64,000 nucleotides of DNA from Isoetes taiwanensis (taxonomy: Eukaryota > Streptophyta > Lycopodiopsida > Isoetales > Isoetaceae). Each line of letters begins with the position of its first letter. Position 1 is the stretch's first letter. The notes under the pieces were generated by a model, which searched no databases, had not been told where the DNA came from, and worked only from the letters and a program-made list of their open reading frames with translations. The stretch is taken from the NCBI GenBank assembly GCA_021234155.1, contig JAJEKV010000026.1:16482283-16546282 (forward strand), written 5' to 3'. Both the position numbers and the translations under genes were made by a program. Shown piece after piece: positions 1 through 11,371 of this stretch.

Positions 1-419
1 ATTGGATACGCAAGAAATGCTATGTACATCAAGATGGAAATAAAATTTGCACACTGGCTATCTGCTTTGTAGTCATGGTTGTGGGAAAACCCAAGATGTT
101 CAAACGTTGAACCATGAAAACCAAGAGTTATAACTGTATGTTGGAGGGAAAAAGAATAAATAATAACATGGCTTCCTACTTATCAAGTGGAGTGAAACAG
201 ATATTGGCAATGAGAAAGCATTATTTCAAGAAGGAAAAAATATGAAAAGTGAAGAATACAATACCCATTATGTGTGTAAAAAACTTGGAATGCTCGGTAG
301 ATTTATCTAAAATGTTTTTATTAATGTGGCACAATGTTATTGAGGTAACAATCTCATCATGAAGTAGAGATCAACTTCGTAATCTATTATGTAGCATGGC
401 AAGATGCAATCTATAAAAT
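1..419. other. AT-rich stretch, nothing recognised
   Basis: I see no coding region, terminal repeat or RNA gene here. The stretch ends where the first partial copy of the SD1 block begins (about position 420, TTGTTAAGACACC). Confidence 0.5.
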
Positions 420-1410
420 ATTGTTGTTAAGACACCTCCAGGTGTTTTCATGTTAGAAATTTAAGGAACATATCAAACCTAGTTTAGTTCTGGATTTGAC
501 TTGTTTTCGTCTTTATCCTAGTGACAATTCTTAGTAGATTCATGCATGTCATGGTGCAAATATGTATAAAATAATTATTCTATTCTATTCTATTCTACAA
601 TAATTGGGTCCTAACCCAAATGAAGATCCCCTCGCTACATTGTGAGGGCTACAATAATATGGATGGTATCAATTATTTTAGGCTTGCAGTAGATTCATTG
701 TTGTCATATTGGAAGACTTTATGCTTTGCATTTAAAATTGGACATCAAGATGAATCAATTTTCAATTCTGCGACAGACTACTCCACTTGTACTTCCATGT
801 TTCAGCCCTGTAATCGATGCACGCATGATCAAGTCTTCTTAATCCCAACATAATTTGTGATTAGATCTTCTTAGTCTTGAAAAGCTTACCTTATGTCTTG
901 TAAAACAAATCTAGATCCAAATATAGCTATAAGAATGAATGAATGAATATCCTAGAGTAATTGAATGAAGCAGTCTTCAATTTTGTGGGAAGAAAGTTGT
1001 GCAAAAAATCTTAACGCAAAAGACAATGGCAACAAAGCAAACAGTTCAAATGGTCATTGAAACAGATAAAATTATAAATTACAATGTTTACATATTGAGA
1101 TATTGAACTTAAAATTGAGATTTACCTTTTTTTCTCTAAGTCTAGAAAGGATTTAAGGATCTAGAGTAATGGCAATGCTCCAAGCAAGGATCAACTTTTC
1201 TCAAGCACACAATGACAGTGAAATTCATCTTCTGCAGAAGTAATATGGTTGGACATGGCTTGGCGTCCCTCACAGCTAGGTAGGAGCCTTTCTAAACTTA
1301 GAGGAGGAGAATGAATGTTTTTTGCTCTGCCATTTCAGCACAAGCCGAAGACGATGTTTGCTGCTGCCGATTGCGGGGCCCCCTCAGGCTGTGCCTGAAT
1401 GGCATCATTC
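420..1410 (-). repeat. SD1 block, copy 1 (distal part only)
   Basis: This stretch matches 10378-11371 almost base for base and 27034-27597 over its first half, so it is one copy of a dispersed host-derived block called SD1 here. Landmarks shared by the copies are AACATATCAAACCTAGTTT, a GAATGAATGAATAT run near 935-950, and a closing GCGGGGCCC...GGCATCATTCC. The part of SD1 that carries PGAP1-like exons is absent from this copy. Around 568-597 it carries a (TATTC)n run where the other copies have ordinary sequence. That run resembles the 3' tail of the local LINE family. The copies vary in start and end, which suggests duplication by repeat-mediated rearrangement rather than transposition. Confidence 0.75.
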
Positions 1411-1464
1411 CCCTATCCAAACAAATCGGGTCACAAAAACCTGGCCAACGACTTATAGAAAATG

Positions 1465-2085
1465 AAATATTCTAAAGATATTGGCAAAAACATTTCCGAA
1501 CATTCACCCTGCACTCACGAGGGGCCCACACCACTACCTGCGCACCCATCTACCCATGAAAAAGCGTAGGGTGATTGCTTCCATTCGCACAGGTGCACAC
1601 CACCTCCGCATTGAGACAGGGAGATGGATTCGGGAGCCGCGTGAGGACAGAGTCTGTCCCGTCTTTGCTGTCAGCGAGCCCATTGAGGATGAAAGTCACG
1701 CCCTCCGGGCTGTCCGTGTGGAGCATATCCAGGGCTCGGTATGCTCGGTTAGTTGTGCCCCATCGGGCCTTGCATGAGCTCTTGAGCCACGGCCTCTGTA
1801 GGCTTGTTGGGATCGTACCTCAGGAGGTAATGGATCACGCGGACTCGGTTATGCCCCACGTCCGGGCATTAACCTCAATTTGTACTTGTGATTATGTATA
1901 TAAGCGTGCGATATATCGGCATCCTTATTGCTACTAAGGTTTTCCCGAAAACCCTTTCGGGTGGGGTTTTAATCCCGGTAGTAATACCGCTTTCTTTGCT
2001 CTCTCTTTGTACTTGGGTCCCATAGGCCAGTTGGTCTCCGTGGACGATAAAATCATATTCTATTCTATTCTACTAAAAGAAAGTT
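1465..2085 (+). mobile_element. LINE 3' end: ORF2 C-terminus, 3' UTR hairpin and ATTCT tail
   Basis: The 5' part encodes a degenerate ORF2 C-terminus: THLPMKKRRVIASIRTGAHH and GRWIREPREDRVC, followed by an IEDESH segment. This is the C-terminal Cys/His region also found at 8760-8990, 15405-15620, 25430-25640 and 49680-49880. The frame is shifted at least once after the Cys segment. The 3' UTR contains a hairpin-prone GAAAACCCTTTCGGGTGG segment (about 1938-1979), then CCCATAGGCCAGTTGGTCTC and GTGGACGATAAAATC, ending in an (ATTCT)n tail at about 2058-2085. The same 3' UTR order recurs at 49900-50229, so both are 5'-truncated copies of one LINE family. Confidence 0.8.
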
Positions 2086-2157
2086 TTCCCTTTGGGCCAC
2101 CCAAAAAGTGCAACAAAACTTTAGAAGATGCATTATATGTGCATGCTATAAAGTAAA

Positions 2158-2591
2158 AGGCAAATTTAAAAAATGCCCCCTAATTTTTTGCAAAACTGTG
2201 AAAATACCCCTGTTTTAAGGGTATTTTTGGTAAAATGACCATAACATTTTTTTCTGATGATCCAAATAGGAATATGTCCTTTAGAAGAATTATAAATGAG
2301 AATGATATCTTTCCACTAAAGCTAAAATCATCTGAATTGGAGGTCGGAATCGTAAGTTATGATTACGATTTTTTTGTGTCTACGATTTCACATAACTTGT
2401 GATTACAGACTCCGATTCAGGTGATTTTAGCTTTGATGAGAAGATAGCATCCTCATCTATAATTTATAAGAAGGATACATTCCTATTTGGAACATCAAAA
2501 AAAAGTTATGGCCATTTTACCAAAAATACCGCTAAAACAGGGGTATTTTCGCAATTTTGCAAAAAATTAGGGGCATTTTTTAAACTTTCCC
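2158..2591. mobile_element. Mutator-type MITE (fold-back element)
   Basis: This 434-bp non-coding element is almost entirely one long inverted repeat. The left arm from AGGCAAATTTAAAAAATGCC pairs with the right arm, whose reverse complement starts GGGAAAGTTTAAAAAATGCC. The pairing continues for roughly 200 bp per arm around a centre near 2370. It is flanked by a 9-bp direct repeat, TAAAGTAAA, at 2149-2157 and 2592-2600. A 9-bp target duplication with long terminal inverted repeats is the signature of Mutator-like elements, so this is most likely a non-autonomous MULE-derived MITE. The small ORF inside it is an artefact of the hairpin arm. Confidence 0.85.
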
Positions 2592-3075
2592 TAAAGTAAA
2601 TGACCTTTAGAATTTAGCTTGAGCAATGCTGGCACTAGGTAGTTATTTTTGCGGCTTAGTTGGCCTCTAGTAGCCTTAACAACATAGGTGATATTTTCTT
2701 TTCTTTTTTTATTTGGTAATAAAATTCCACCACCACATTGAATTTATTTTAAAGGCATTGCCACGAAGATAAGTGATGACAAAATGGTAACCACTGGACT
2801 GGAGGACTTGACACACCATCTCTTTATACGCCATGTTATACAATACCTCCCATTACTACCTATAGAAAACCTTCTACTCCCTTTCTAGAAAATGACATTG
2901 ATTTATTAGGAGCACAAAGTTTTCAACATTAATTGGACCATTTGGTATATGAGATGTACAACAAAACACCACTTATTCATCTTATAACACATGCATGAAC
3001 AAACAATTCAAAGAGATACGAACTTTCTATTTCATGATTTGGATAAATAAAATACAAATTAATTTGAACCTATAC

Positions 3076-3575
3076 TCAATAGTTTGGAAGGCAAACATAT
3101 TTTAGAGTAGGTGGGGGCGGTGAGGGGTGCACCGGAGGTGGATGTGTTGGGATTGGTGGAGAATGTCTTGGAGGTGGGGGAGGAGGCGTATGCAGATATT
3201 TGCGTGTAGAAGGTGGGGGAGGGGAGGGGTGGTGAATGCCTAGGAGGTGGGGGATGTGAGGATGGTGGCGACATTGTTCTATATCCACAACCTGCAGTGA
3301 AATCTTTGCCTCTAGCCTTTGTAACGACTTTCACGTACTCATTGAAGCAACTATGGTCGCAAGTGCTACTAGGTGGTATACATTGGCAGAAATCATGTCC
3401 GCTTTGAAACGTGTTGATTGCCTTCTTACATGCGCCTGAAAGCGCATCACTCCCCCTAAAGCTCATGAGAACATTGAATGGTAAAATCACGACATTGTGA
3501 TGTTTGAGAAGCGGCCATACTTGGAACAGCCAGGGCGAGCAAGACAAGCACCCACATTGTTGAATCTCGAACCAT
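3076..3575 (-). pseudogene. Cys-rich, proline-rich secreted protein pseudogene, copy 1
   Basis: The start ATG (3573-3575) begins a clear signal peptide, MVRDSTMWVLVLLALAVPSM. A short cysteine-rich domain follows with Cys in the contexts SQCRDF, TIQCSHEL, GACKKA, DFCQC, STCDHSC and GCGYRTM. The tail is extensin-like (repeated PPPP, RHSPP, PPVHP) and ends CLPNY. A TATATAATA box sits about 40-50 bp upstream on the minus strand. A frame change after CSHEL (TTTAGGGGGAG where copy 2 has CTTGCAGGGAG) and a second change inside the proline tail break the frame. The product would have been a small cell-wall or apoplastic protein. I do not recognise a named family. The cysteine pattern lacks the CC pair of lipid-transfer proteins. 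Confidence 0.7.
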
Positions 3576-3911
3576 GGCTTGTGAATGTGAAGTAATGGGG
3601 AAGCGGGAGCATATTATATAGGTTGGATTTTGCCAAAGGTTCAAAGGTCCCCCTTTGGCACGATATTTTCCAAGGATCCGGGAAAAGGCTATCGACCTCT
3701 GCTTCAGAATGGAAGGCGCCTGCTGTGAATGATCCAGAAATGAAAAGGCTATCGACGCCTCCGCAAAAACAGTGGATTTACAGGTAATTACTGCCTTCAC
3801 CAAGGATCCGAGCCCTGTAAAACTGAAATTAGCAAGTAATATAAGGTAAGCATTTGAGATACATGCCATCACAATCACACAGCACCTTTTGTGGTCTCCG
3901 TGAACGTAAAA

Positions 3912-3943
3912 ATTCTCTATCTATCTATCTATCTATCTATCTT
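3912..3943. repeat. (CTAT)n microsatellite
   Basis: A perfect run of CTAT units at the place where the second SD2 copy carries a fold-back MITE instead. Confidence 0.9.
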
Positions 3944-5811
3944 TTCAGAATTATTTTTTGAAAGAAAAGTAACATTAGTCAGAAACAACAATGCTGTTAC
4001 GTATAAAATTTTCTTTATCTAATACTTGTTTCTACCTCTGGTTTAGGAAGGCTTCAGTCCTCAATCTTGCTCTTAACAAGTTGCTTCAGGTTTGGCTTTT
4101 GATTCTACAAATTTTGTTGAACATTTTTCCCTTCATAGCTTCCTTGTAAGAATAAGTTTAGTCGCAACGAGCTTACCCAAAATGCAAAGGATCTTGAAAG
4201 AAACCCTTGGAAAAAGAATTGGGTTTCTTTTAAAGCCACATTATAACGTTATGGATGTCAACGTGTTGTTTGCAGCCTTGGCAAGGAGGGAGAAGGAAGT
4301 ATTATGGTGGGGACATGCTCAAATCTAGAGTTTTCTGTCTATGCATAGTCTGGTAAACTTGACCTTAGGGTAGGTATTTCTTTGTTGTTGATAAAATAGT
4401 GCACAAGAGATCAACAAAGAGTTGCCATGATGTTACACGTGACAGGCTGATGCCAAACATGGGATTCATACTGTTTTATATGGCATGATTACATATAATA
4501 TGTATCAAGCAATTACTGGACTGGCTTTTAGGCAGATATATGGGAAGTCAGGCATATTTAAGGAGTTCATGGGATGTCGTACTTCAAGAAAAGAATCTTA
4601 ATGGTCAGACCAGAAACAAGGCATTTGTGAGATTTGCTACATATGTGCTAGATTGGAGGAAATGCTTTTATGGACAAAAAATTTAGTTCTTCTGATTATC
4701 TCCTCTGCCCTCTCATGCCATTTTTTGATTAGGAATGATCAAATTACAGTTAGAAGATTGTACTCTCATTTGTTTATGCTTTCGAGGATGACGCTCAAGT
4801 GGGAAGTACATTTTTACAGCAGGAACCTATCCAAGTGCAGTACGAGACGAAGCATTCTTGAATTTGAAGAGACCAAAGGTAGTATGGCTTCATATTCTCT
4901 TAGTGTAGGGCAAGAGGAGCATGTAAATTCTTCCATCTGTTCTAATGGCTTAAGGCAACTATAGTGTGCTTGCATCCAATCGTTTTGCAGCTCTGTTAGA
5001 TAAAGTACTTCCCCTCTTGTATAGACAAAGGAAAGTGAAGAAAGAGGAGTTATATCAACATATCAAGTTGAGAAATATCTAAGATATATGCATCCCTGAC
5101 CCTAAGTCTGCGGGCTTAACAAATATCTTGGGGCTTAAAATTGATATCAATTTCACGAAAGATAAGCTGGATTTTTTCTTTATGACTGGATTTGTTGTTA
5201 TTGTTGTGGAATACTCCTCGCGATCTTATGTTTGTTGAATCTTAAAATGGCATGATGCATTGGCATGGAATCAATATGATTATGCTTCTAATTGATTGGG
5301 TCTATGTTCTCACTGCACAAATACATGATTTTATCAGTATAATTTATACACGATATAAACTGTAATTGCATTCAAACCAAAGTAATAGTTAAAAGATGCA
5401 GTTTTATGCTGCATTTGTTTCATTTTGGCGTGAAGAACTGCCACTAATGTCTTGCATGATAAATATATGATCTTCAGTGAGCTGCATAATCCCTCGCACA
5501 ATCCCATTAGATATCTGACGACTTCATTTTCAAAGGCTTCAAACCAGTACATGATATCCAAAAAAGAGGTGATTGCTATCAAGCCAGAGACAAAAATACT
5601 TTATAAATCTAGCAACATGGAAAATAATTACTATCATGCACAAGATTTGCCTTTACAACCCCTTGACGATCCTTACTTCAATAAATAAATATACGTACAT
5701 TGCCAATTATGAAATGCCCTTACCTTTTGCTAAAATTAGCATTTTGGTAACATAATTTGAATGTCATGTCATTGGAAAATCTCTCTCTGATCTATAAGCT
5801 TTGTGAAGGGA

Positions 5812-7129
5812 ACTTATTTGATCCGTTTGTTTAAGTATTTAGTGGCATTCTTCACTGCACTCACATCACCAACATATTTGAATATTTCAAGATCTACTAA
5901 ATCCCCTGTCCTACTTGAAAGGGCAACGCTTCATATATTTTTCCTCCCCCCCTTTGTTTTGGATGGTGAATTACACTAATCTACAACCCAAAGAACTCCC
6001 ACTATACACCTTTACAATTAAAATTTAGAGCAATACACAATGATAATTTTAGAAATTTTGATGACGAGGTATAGATTCTAGATTGTCAAAACTCGGAGGT
6101 ATGTGGTAAAATTCGTGAAAACGTAAGGGTATTTTGTACTTTTTTCCTACTTAATAAGCAATAGTTTTCTGCTAATAACATTATGCAATTTCAAACGAAG
6201 ATGAATACAGAGGCTACTAAAAGGAATATCACCAACTAAGCATATGCAAAAGAATGTTGTTTTGAGGTATACTCACTGCAAATGCTTTGCAATGCCACAT
6301 AAAAGTTGTTTTCAGGTATACTCACTTCAAAGGCTTTAGAAATATCTAATGATCTTGTGACTTGTGAGCTCTTAGAAGGAGCTTCTTCTATCGATCTAAG
6401 TTTCTACAAGGGGGTCACGCATATTCTAGAATGTCATGGAAGCTTCCCTATTCTCCTTAAAGGTCTGCAAGTTCTAGACAACCCTAAAAGCTTCTGCTTT
6501 GCTTCGTATAAAAGATATTAGACAACACAATGAGCTACTTTGTTAAATAGAACATTTATCCCAAAAGCTTCCTTCGGCTATCTAGCTCCAGGTTGATCAC
6601 TGGCAAAAAAAAAAAAATCTTAAGAAAATATAGAAGCTCTAAGGAACTACATCTGGTTGTATTGCAAAGGATGCCTCCTTTGGTGCCTCAGATATTCCCA
6701 ATAAAAAAACGTGGGTCTTTTTATTTCTTTTGGAAGAGATCCGAGAGTATAGCTCTGGTGATTTGCTCAGAAAAATCGTCCCCCTGGTACGATTTAATAC
6801 TAGCTTGGGGAAGTAGGTCTCAAGTCAACAAGAAACCTTTTGGATTATTAAACAAGCATAAGGCCCTAGCTATTTTATTCTAAACCTTAGGTAGTTAAAT
6901 ATTACACTAAATTAATGACGGAGTAACGGCATACAACCGATATCATGCATTTCTAACGAACTACATCGGATATAATTTCTCTTTTTGTTCCGTTTCAGAT
7001 GTTTCGAAAGCCTGCCTTTTTTTTTAAACAGGTACCCTTTTGCTAACAATTTATGTGGAACTGGTTTTCACATTATCATCATCATCACATCGTTCCTAAA
7101 GATTAGATTTACTTCCTTTTCTTGCTTTC
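5812..7129. other. Unassigned AT-rich spacer
   Basis: No supported gene. A 71-codon plus-strand frame at 6306-6521 and a 96-codon frame at 6593-6883 have no recognisable domain. The second contains an A(12) run and a lysine-rich start typical of non-coding AT-rich DNA. Confidence 0.4.
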
Positions 7130-7138
7130 ACCATTCAA

Positions 7139-7529
7139 AGTTCTCATGAGCTTGCAGGGAGGGATGCGCTTTCAGGCACATGTAAGAAGGCAATCAACAT
7201 GTTTCAAAGCGGACACGTTTCTGCCAATGTATACCACCTAGTAGCACTTGCGACCATAGTTGCCTCAATAAGTATATGAAAGTCGTCACAATGGCTAGAG
7301 GCAAAGATTTCACTGCAAGTTGTGGATATAGAACAATGTCGCCACCATCCTCACATCCCCCACCTTCTAGGCATTCACCACCCCCTCCCACACCTTCTAC
7401 ACGCAAGTATCTGCATATGCCTCCTCCCCCACCTCCAAGGCATTCTCCACCAACCCCAATACATCCATCTCCAGTGCACCCCCCACCGCCCCACCTACTC
7501 TAAAATGGGTTTGCCTTCCAAACTATTAA
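7139..7529 (+). pseudogene. Cys-rich, proline-rich secreted protein pseudogene, copy 2 (5'-truncated)
   Basis: This is the same gene as at 3076-3575 in inverse orientation, beginning inside the cysteine-rich domain (TCT CAT GAG CTT GCA = SHELA), so the signal peptide is missing. It keeps the in-frame SHELAGRDALSG segment, which shows what copies 1 and 3 have lost at that point. A one-base loss then shifts the frame at GGACACGTTTCTGCC, where the other copies read GGACACGATTTCTGCC. The GYRTMSPPSSHPPP tail and terminal CLPNY are readable in separate frames. The block continues to about 7706, where it abuts the LINE RT fragment. Confidence 0.75.
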
Positions 7530-7710
7530 TCATAGGTTCAAATTGATTTGTATTGTATAACCCAAATCATGGAAATAGAAAGTTCGTATCTGTTTGAATT
7601 GTTTGTTCACGCATGTGTCATAAGATGAATAAGTGGTGTTTTGTTGTACATCTCATATACCAAATGGTCCAATTAATGTTGAAAAAATCATGCTCTAATA
7701 AATCAATATC

Positions 7711-9010
7711 AAGTGGGCAGGACCATCCATGGCACCGGTACTAACCCCCATGTTTAACAAGGCGTTGCGGGAAGGTTTCTCCCTGCAGTGGACCACTAGT
7801 AGGGTTGTCCCAATCTACAAGTTAGGAGATCTGCATTGCCCGGCCAATTACTGGACCATCATGATCAGCCATCTATTCAAGAGCAGTATCGGGGTTCGCC
7901 AGGGATGCCCTGTCTCTCCCACACGGTTGGACCTGTACATTGATCAATTGGAGAGATGGCTTACTGACAATGGAGCTAATGGGGCTTAACTTCTACACCA
8001 AATCACCAGGCAACTGATCTATGCTGATGATGTGGACCTTCTGGAAGATGGTCATCATATCGTCCGCACGCCAACCAAGGGCCCCAACCCTCACTTATCG
8101 TGGTTAAAATGTTGAAGTGGTACCCACTTACAAATATTTGGGGGTGGAGTTCTCGTCTGCCATGAACTGGGACAATTCCATCCAGTTGTGCAGCAGGTTG
8201 GAAGGCACTCTATGCATGCAGAACAATAACCATAAGGTGGAGCTGTATGATTGGCCCCACCAGTCGCACCTATTCAAGGTACTAGTGGAACCTATGCTTT
8301 TGTATGGAGTCGAGGTCTGGGGCCTGATGGTTTCTCTCGCCGCTTGGAATGACTTGGAACAGGTGTAGAAAGCTTTCTTGGCATAATCGATGAGGGTAAA
8401 GTCCATAGTTCCATACCAGATGTTGTTGCAGGAGACAGGTGTCTTGCTTCTTTAGAGAGGGGCCCTTGACAGACACATCATCTACTTCTAAAAGGTGGTC
8501 AGTATGGACGATACTCACCTCCCTAACCTCGCTTACACTGTGGCAATGGGACCTCAATGCCTAAAGGCCTGCTTGCGGGAAAAAAGAGCTCAGTGGCTGG
8601 CCAGATGGAATATGCAGAAGGACAGGTGCATCCGAGTGCAAATGGAGGCAGATCGCCATAGCCTCAGACAGTACCTTCATACATGCTTCCACATCAAGCT
8701 ATGGGATGCCAACATCCTTGAACAGGTCAAGACGACACATTACCAATGCCACATAAACCCCATGCTGGAGCGGGGCCTGCAACGCTATCTGCGCACTCAT
8801 CTACCCATGAAAAAGCGCAAATCCATTGCAACTATTCGCACAGCTGCACACCATCTCCGGATTGACACAGGGAGATGGATTGGGGAGCCGCACCAGGAGA
8901 GGCTTTGTCAATGCTGCCAAGTTGAAGCTGTTGAAGACGAATGCCACACCCTTCATGCATTCTGCAGTACTTCAACAAAATTTGTATTTTTATTTGTTGC
9001 ATTTACTTAA
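7711..9010 (+). mobile_element. LINE ORF2 fragment: reverse transcriptase to C-terminus
   Basis: Successive frames encode parts of a LINE reverse transcriptase: AGPSMAPVLTPMFNKAL and VPIYKLGDLHCPANYW, a jump to IGVRQGCPVSPTRLDLYID, then QLIYADDVDLLE (the catalytic YADD), then YKYLGVEF and a thumb-like region with VEPMLLYGVEVWG. The distal part (about 8495-8990) is open and ends with HLPMKKRKSIATIRTAAHH and a Cys motif RLCQCCQVEAVEDECH. The finger-domain section between NYW and the RQGCPVSP motif is deleted, and there are several stops and frameshifts, so this is a dead 5'-truncated copy. Its C-terminal sequence runs straight into SD1. Confidence 0.85.
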
Positions 9011-9119
9011 GGTAAAGTTGGGCGTCATCTTATATATCAACTTGACATGCATGGGATCTTAAGTCTCCATATTATCTTATACACAGTTTTGTTAACAATT
9101 TTATTTAATTTAATGCCCT

Positions 9120-9350
9120 ATTTGAAGCAGAAAAAATGCACCTTTGATCGAACTTGTCCAGCTTCTATGAACCAATAGCCTACTACAATGGCACGAAGAG
9201 CTGGCCACGAAAGCTTTTCAGGAGCAAAGAAATCAATAGAGAACATCTTTGGAGTCGGAATGCAAAGCCCATACCAATAATTTTGATGGAATGACTACTT
9301 TACAAGGGTCAACAAGCACTCCTGTTTTCTGTGCATTGTGAAGAAAAATT
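9120..9350 (-). pseudogene. Unidentified exon-like segment in SD1 (copy 2)
   Basis: The minus strand encodes a protein-like stretch with VDPCKVVIPSKLLVWALHS and RAIVVGYWFIEAGQVRS, which is better preserved in the two other copies (15732-16004 and 25749-26024). In this copy the frame is broken by a small difference at the DFKDVL segment. It lies downstream of the PGAP1-like exons in the same orientation. I do not recognise the family. It may be the end of the same host gene or a second gene. Confidence 0.45.
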
Positions 9351-9849
9351 GATCTTACACCAACTGCAAACCTTCATCAACCAGAGCACTCATGAGTTTA
9401 TTATATGCATACACAGAAGAAAAACATGGACAAGCGGAAAACCTTCTAGAATGTGTGTGATCTTATACAGAGCAGCCCCAGGAGGAAGAAAGCTTATTCG
9501 AACCAGATATTTCCATATTTGCAGCCTAGTGTGAAACTTCTGAGTAAGTCCCACACAGCAATAGAATGATGCATCGTAGAGTGCTGAAGGGGGAAATTTT
9601 GATTTGGCTCCCTTTCACGAGCCTGCACTACCACCAAAAAATGAGTGATTATATACACGCAGCTCTTTAAGAAAAAGGAATGGAAGTAAAATGCAGACTC
9701 CCAAGAAGATTTAAGCCTGAAGTCAAAAGTTGAATTGGAAATTATCTATTATATTGTATAGAGAAAATCTTACCTTTAGTTTGTAAAAACAGTTGAAGTA
9801 GAAACAAAGGGCAAAATGCTTGAGCTATACTTGTATCAACATATGTAGC

Positions 9850-10360
9850 ATAGAGTCCGCGACGAATAATCCCAAAGGAGAGGACCGAATCAAAGAACCA
9901 AAGCATTCTGTGCTCAACCTACCAACAGCAACAAGAGCATTGTAAAAACCTTCGAAAGAAGCTGCAACATACCTTTGTCCAAGCTATCAGAGATGGGATC
10001 AATATGACTAAAGCTGTAAGATGCAACAGCAATAATCCCTGATGGAATTTAAATAGCTCGAGTTGCATTAGACGTGTCATCTGCATTTTTTCCAATACCC
10101 TTTAATTTCTGATAACTTCGGTTTTCGTTTTGCTGACGATAATTGGTGAGTTGCACAGTTCAAACATACAAAAGATGCTAAGAAGAAATAATAAATTCCA
10201 TAACCAATTCCATTGCTTATCAAAATAATGCAGCATGGCAATTCCAGACATGAAATCCAATCAAAATGAGGAGACCGAGAGCAGGATGAACAAAGAATAC
10301 TAGTGTAGTTGCCAGAACTCCTATTGCAAGAGCTGGCCTAGATCTCATCCTCCGGATTGT
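9850..10360 (-). pseudogene. PGAP1-like GPI inositol-deacylase, C-terminal exons (fragment)
   Basis: Three exon-like pieces appear in the order expected for the C-terminal membrane domain of plant PGAP1/BST1. The first (about 10215-10360) encodes RPALAIGVLATTLVFFVHP and continues ALGLLILIGFHVWNCHAAL. The second (9973-10038, CAG acceptor and GGTATGT donor) encodes LLLLHLTALVILIPSLIAW. The third (about 9850-9907) encodes WFFDSVLSFGIIRRGLYAT. PGAP1 removes the inositol acyl chain from GPI anchors in the ER membrane, and these segments would be its last transmembrane helices. The N-terminal lipase domain is absent from the window, and the third exon's acceptor differs between copies, so this is a duplicated fragment. 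The assignment rests on remembered family sequences. Confidence 0.6.
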
Positions 10361-11371
10361 CTGTATATATTGACGTCACGTTGTTAAGTTCCATATTAGA
10401 AATTTAAGGAACATATCAAACCTAGTTTAGTTCTGGATTTGACTCGTTTTCGTTTTTATCCTAGTGACAATTCTTTGTAGATTCATGGATTTCATGGTGC
10501 ATGTATAAAATGATTATTCTCAATTATTTCCAGATCAAAATTCTTTTCCACTAGAATAATTGGGTCCTAACCCAAATGAAGATCCCCTCGCTACATTGTG
10601 CATGGCTACAATAATATGGATGGTATCAAGTATTTTAGGCTTGCAGTAGATTCGTTGTTATCATATTGGAAGACTTTATGCTTTGCATTTAAAATTGGAC
10701 ATCAAGGTGAACCGATTCTCAATTTCTGCCACAGACTACTCCACTTGTACTTCCATGTTTCAGCCCCATAATCGATGCATCCATGATCAAGTCTTCTTAA
10801 TCCCAACATAAATCGTGATTAGATCTTCTTAGTCGTGAAAGGCTTACCTTCTGTCTTGTATAACAAATCTAGATCCAAATATAGCTATAAGAATGAATGA
10901 ATGAATATCCTAGAGCAATTGAATGAATCAGTCCTCAATTTCGTGGGAAGAAAGTTGTGCAAAAAACCTTAACGCAAAAGACAATGGCAACAATGCAAAC
11001 AGTTCAAATGGTCATTGAAACAGATAAAATTATAAATTACAATGTTTACAAATTGAGATATTGAACTTAAAATTGAGATTTACCTTCTTTCTTCTAAGTC
11101 TAGAAAGGATTTAAGGATCTAGACTGGTGACAATGCTCCAAGCAAGGATCAACTTTTCTCAAACACACAATGACAGTGAAATTCATCTTCTGCAGAAGTA
11201 ATATAGTTGGACATGGCTTGGCATCCCTCATAGCTAGGTAGGAGCCTTTCTATACTTAGAGGAGGGGAATGAATGTTTTTTGCTCTGCCATTTCGGCACA
11301 ACCCAAAGACACTGTTTGCTGTTGCCAATTGCGGGGCCCTCTCGCTGTGCCTGAATGGCATCATTCCTCGA

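Larger units (their letters stand above)
2811..5811. repeat. SD2 block, copy 1 (unoccupied paralogue)
   Basis: About 3.0 kb that matches 37969-45978 from end to end. It starts at CACACCATCTCTTTAT and ends at GAAAATCTCTCTCT...AACTTTGTGAAGGG. The other copy is 8.0 kb long only because it contains a copia element and a MITE that are missing here. This copy therefore preserves both empty insertion sites (near 3620-3645 and 3912-3945). The first third contains the secreted-protein pseudogene. I recognised no gene in 3950-5811, which is AT-rich and has only short broken frames. A partial inverted copy of the left part lies at 7130-7706, and a short inverted edge at 31190-31350. Confidence 0.85.
8810..11371 (-). 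repeat. SD1 block, copy 2 (fullest copy)
   Basis: The longest SD1 copy. It starts inside the LINE C-terminus and runs through the PGAP1-like exons into the 3' part shared with 420-1410. Copies of its left part lie at 15410-16570 and 25430-27034, and of its right part at 27034-27597. Because all copies carry the same LINE-SD1 junction, the LINE fragment was already present before duplication. Confidence 0.8.

Noticed and set aside
3213-3407. Gly-rich plus-strand frame opposite the secreted-protein pseudogene
   Set aside because: Antisense of the CCN proline codons. The same shadow appears at 7194-7406.
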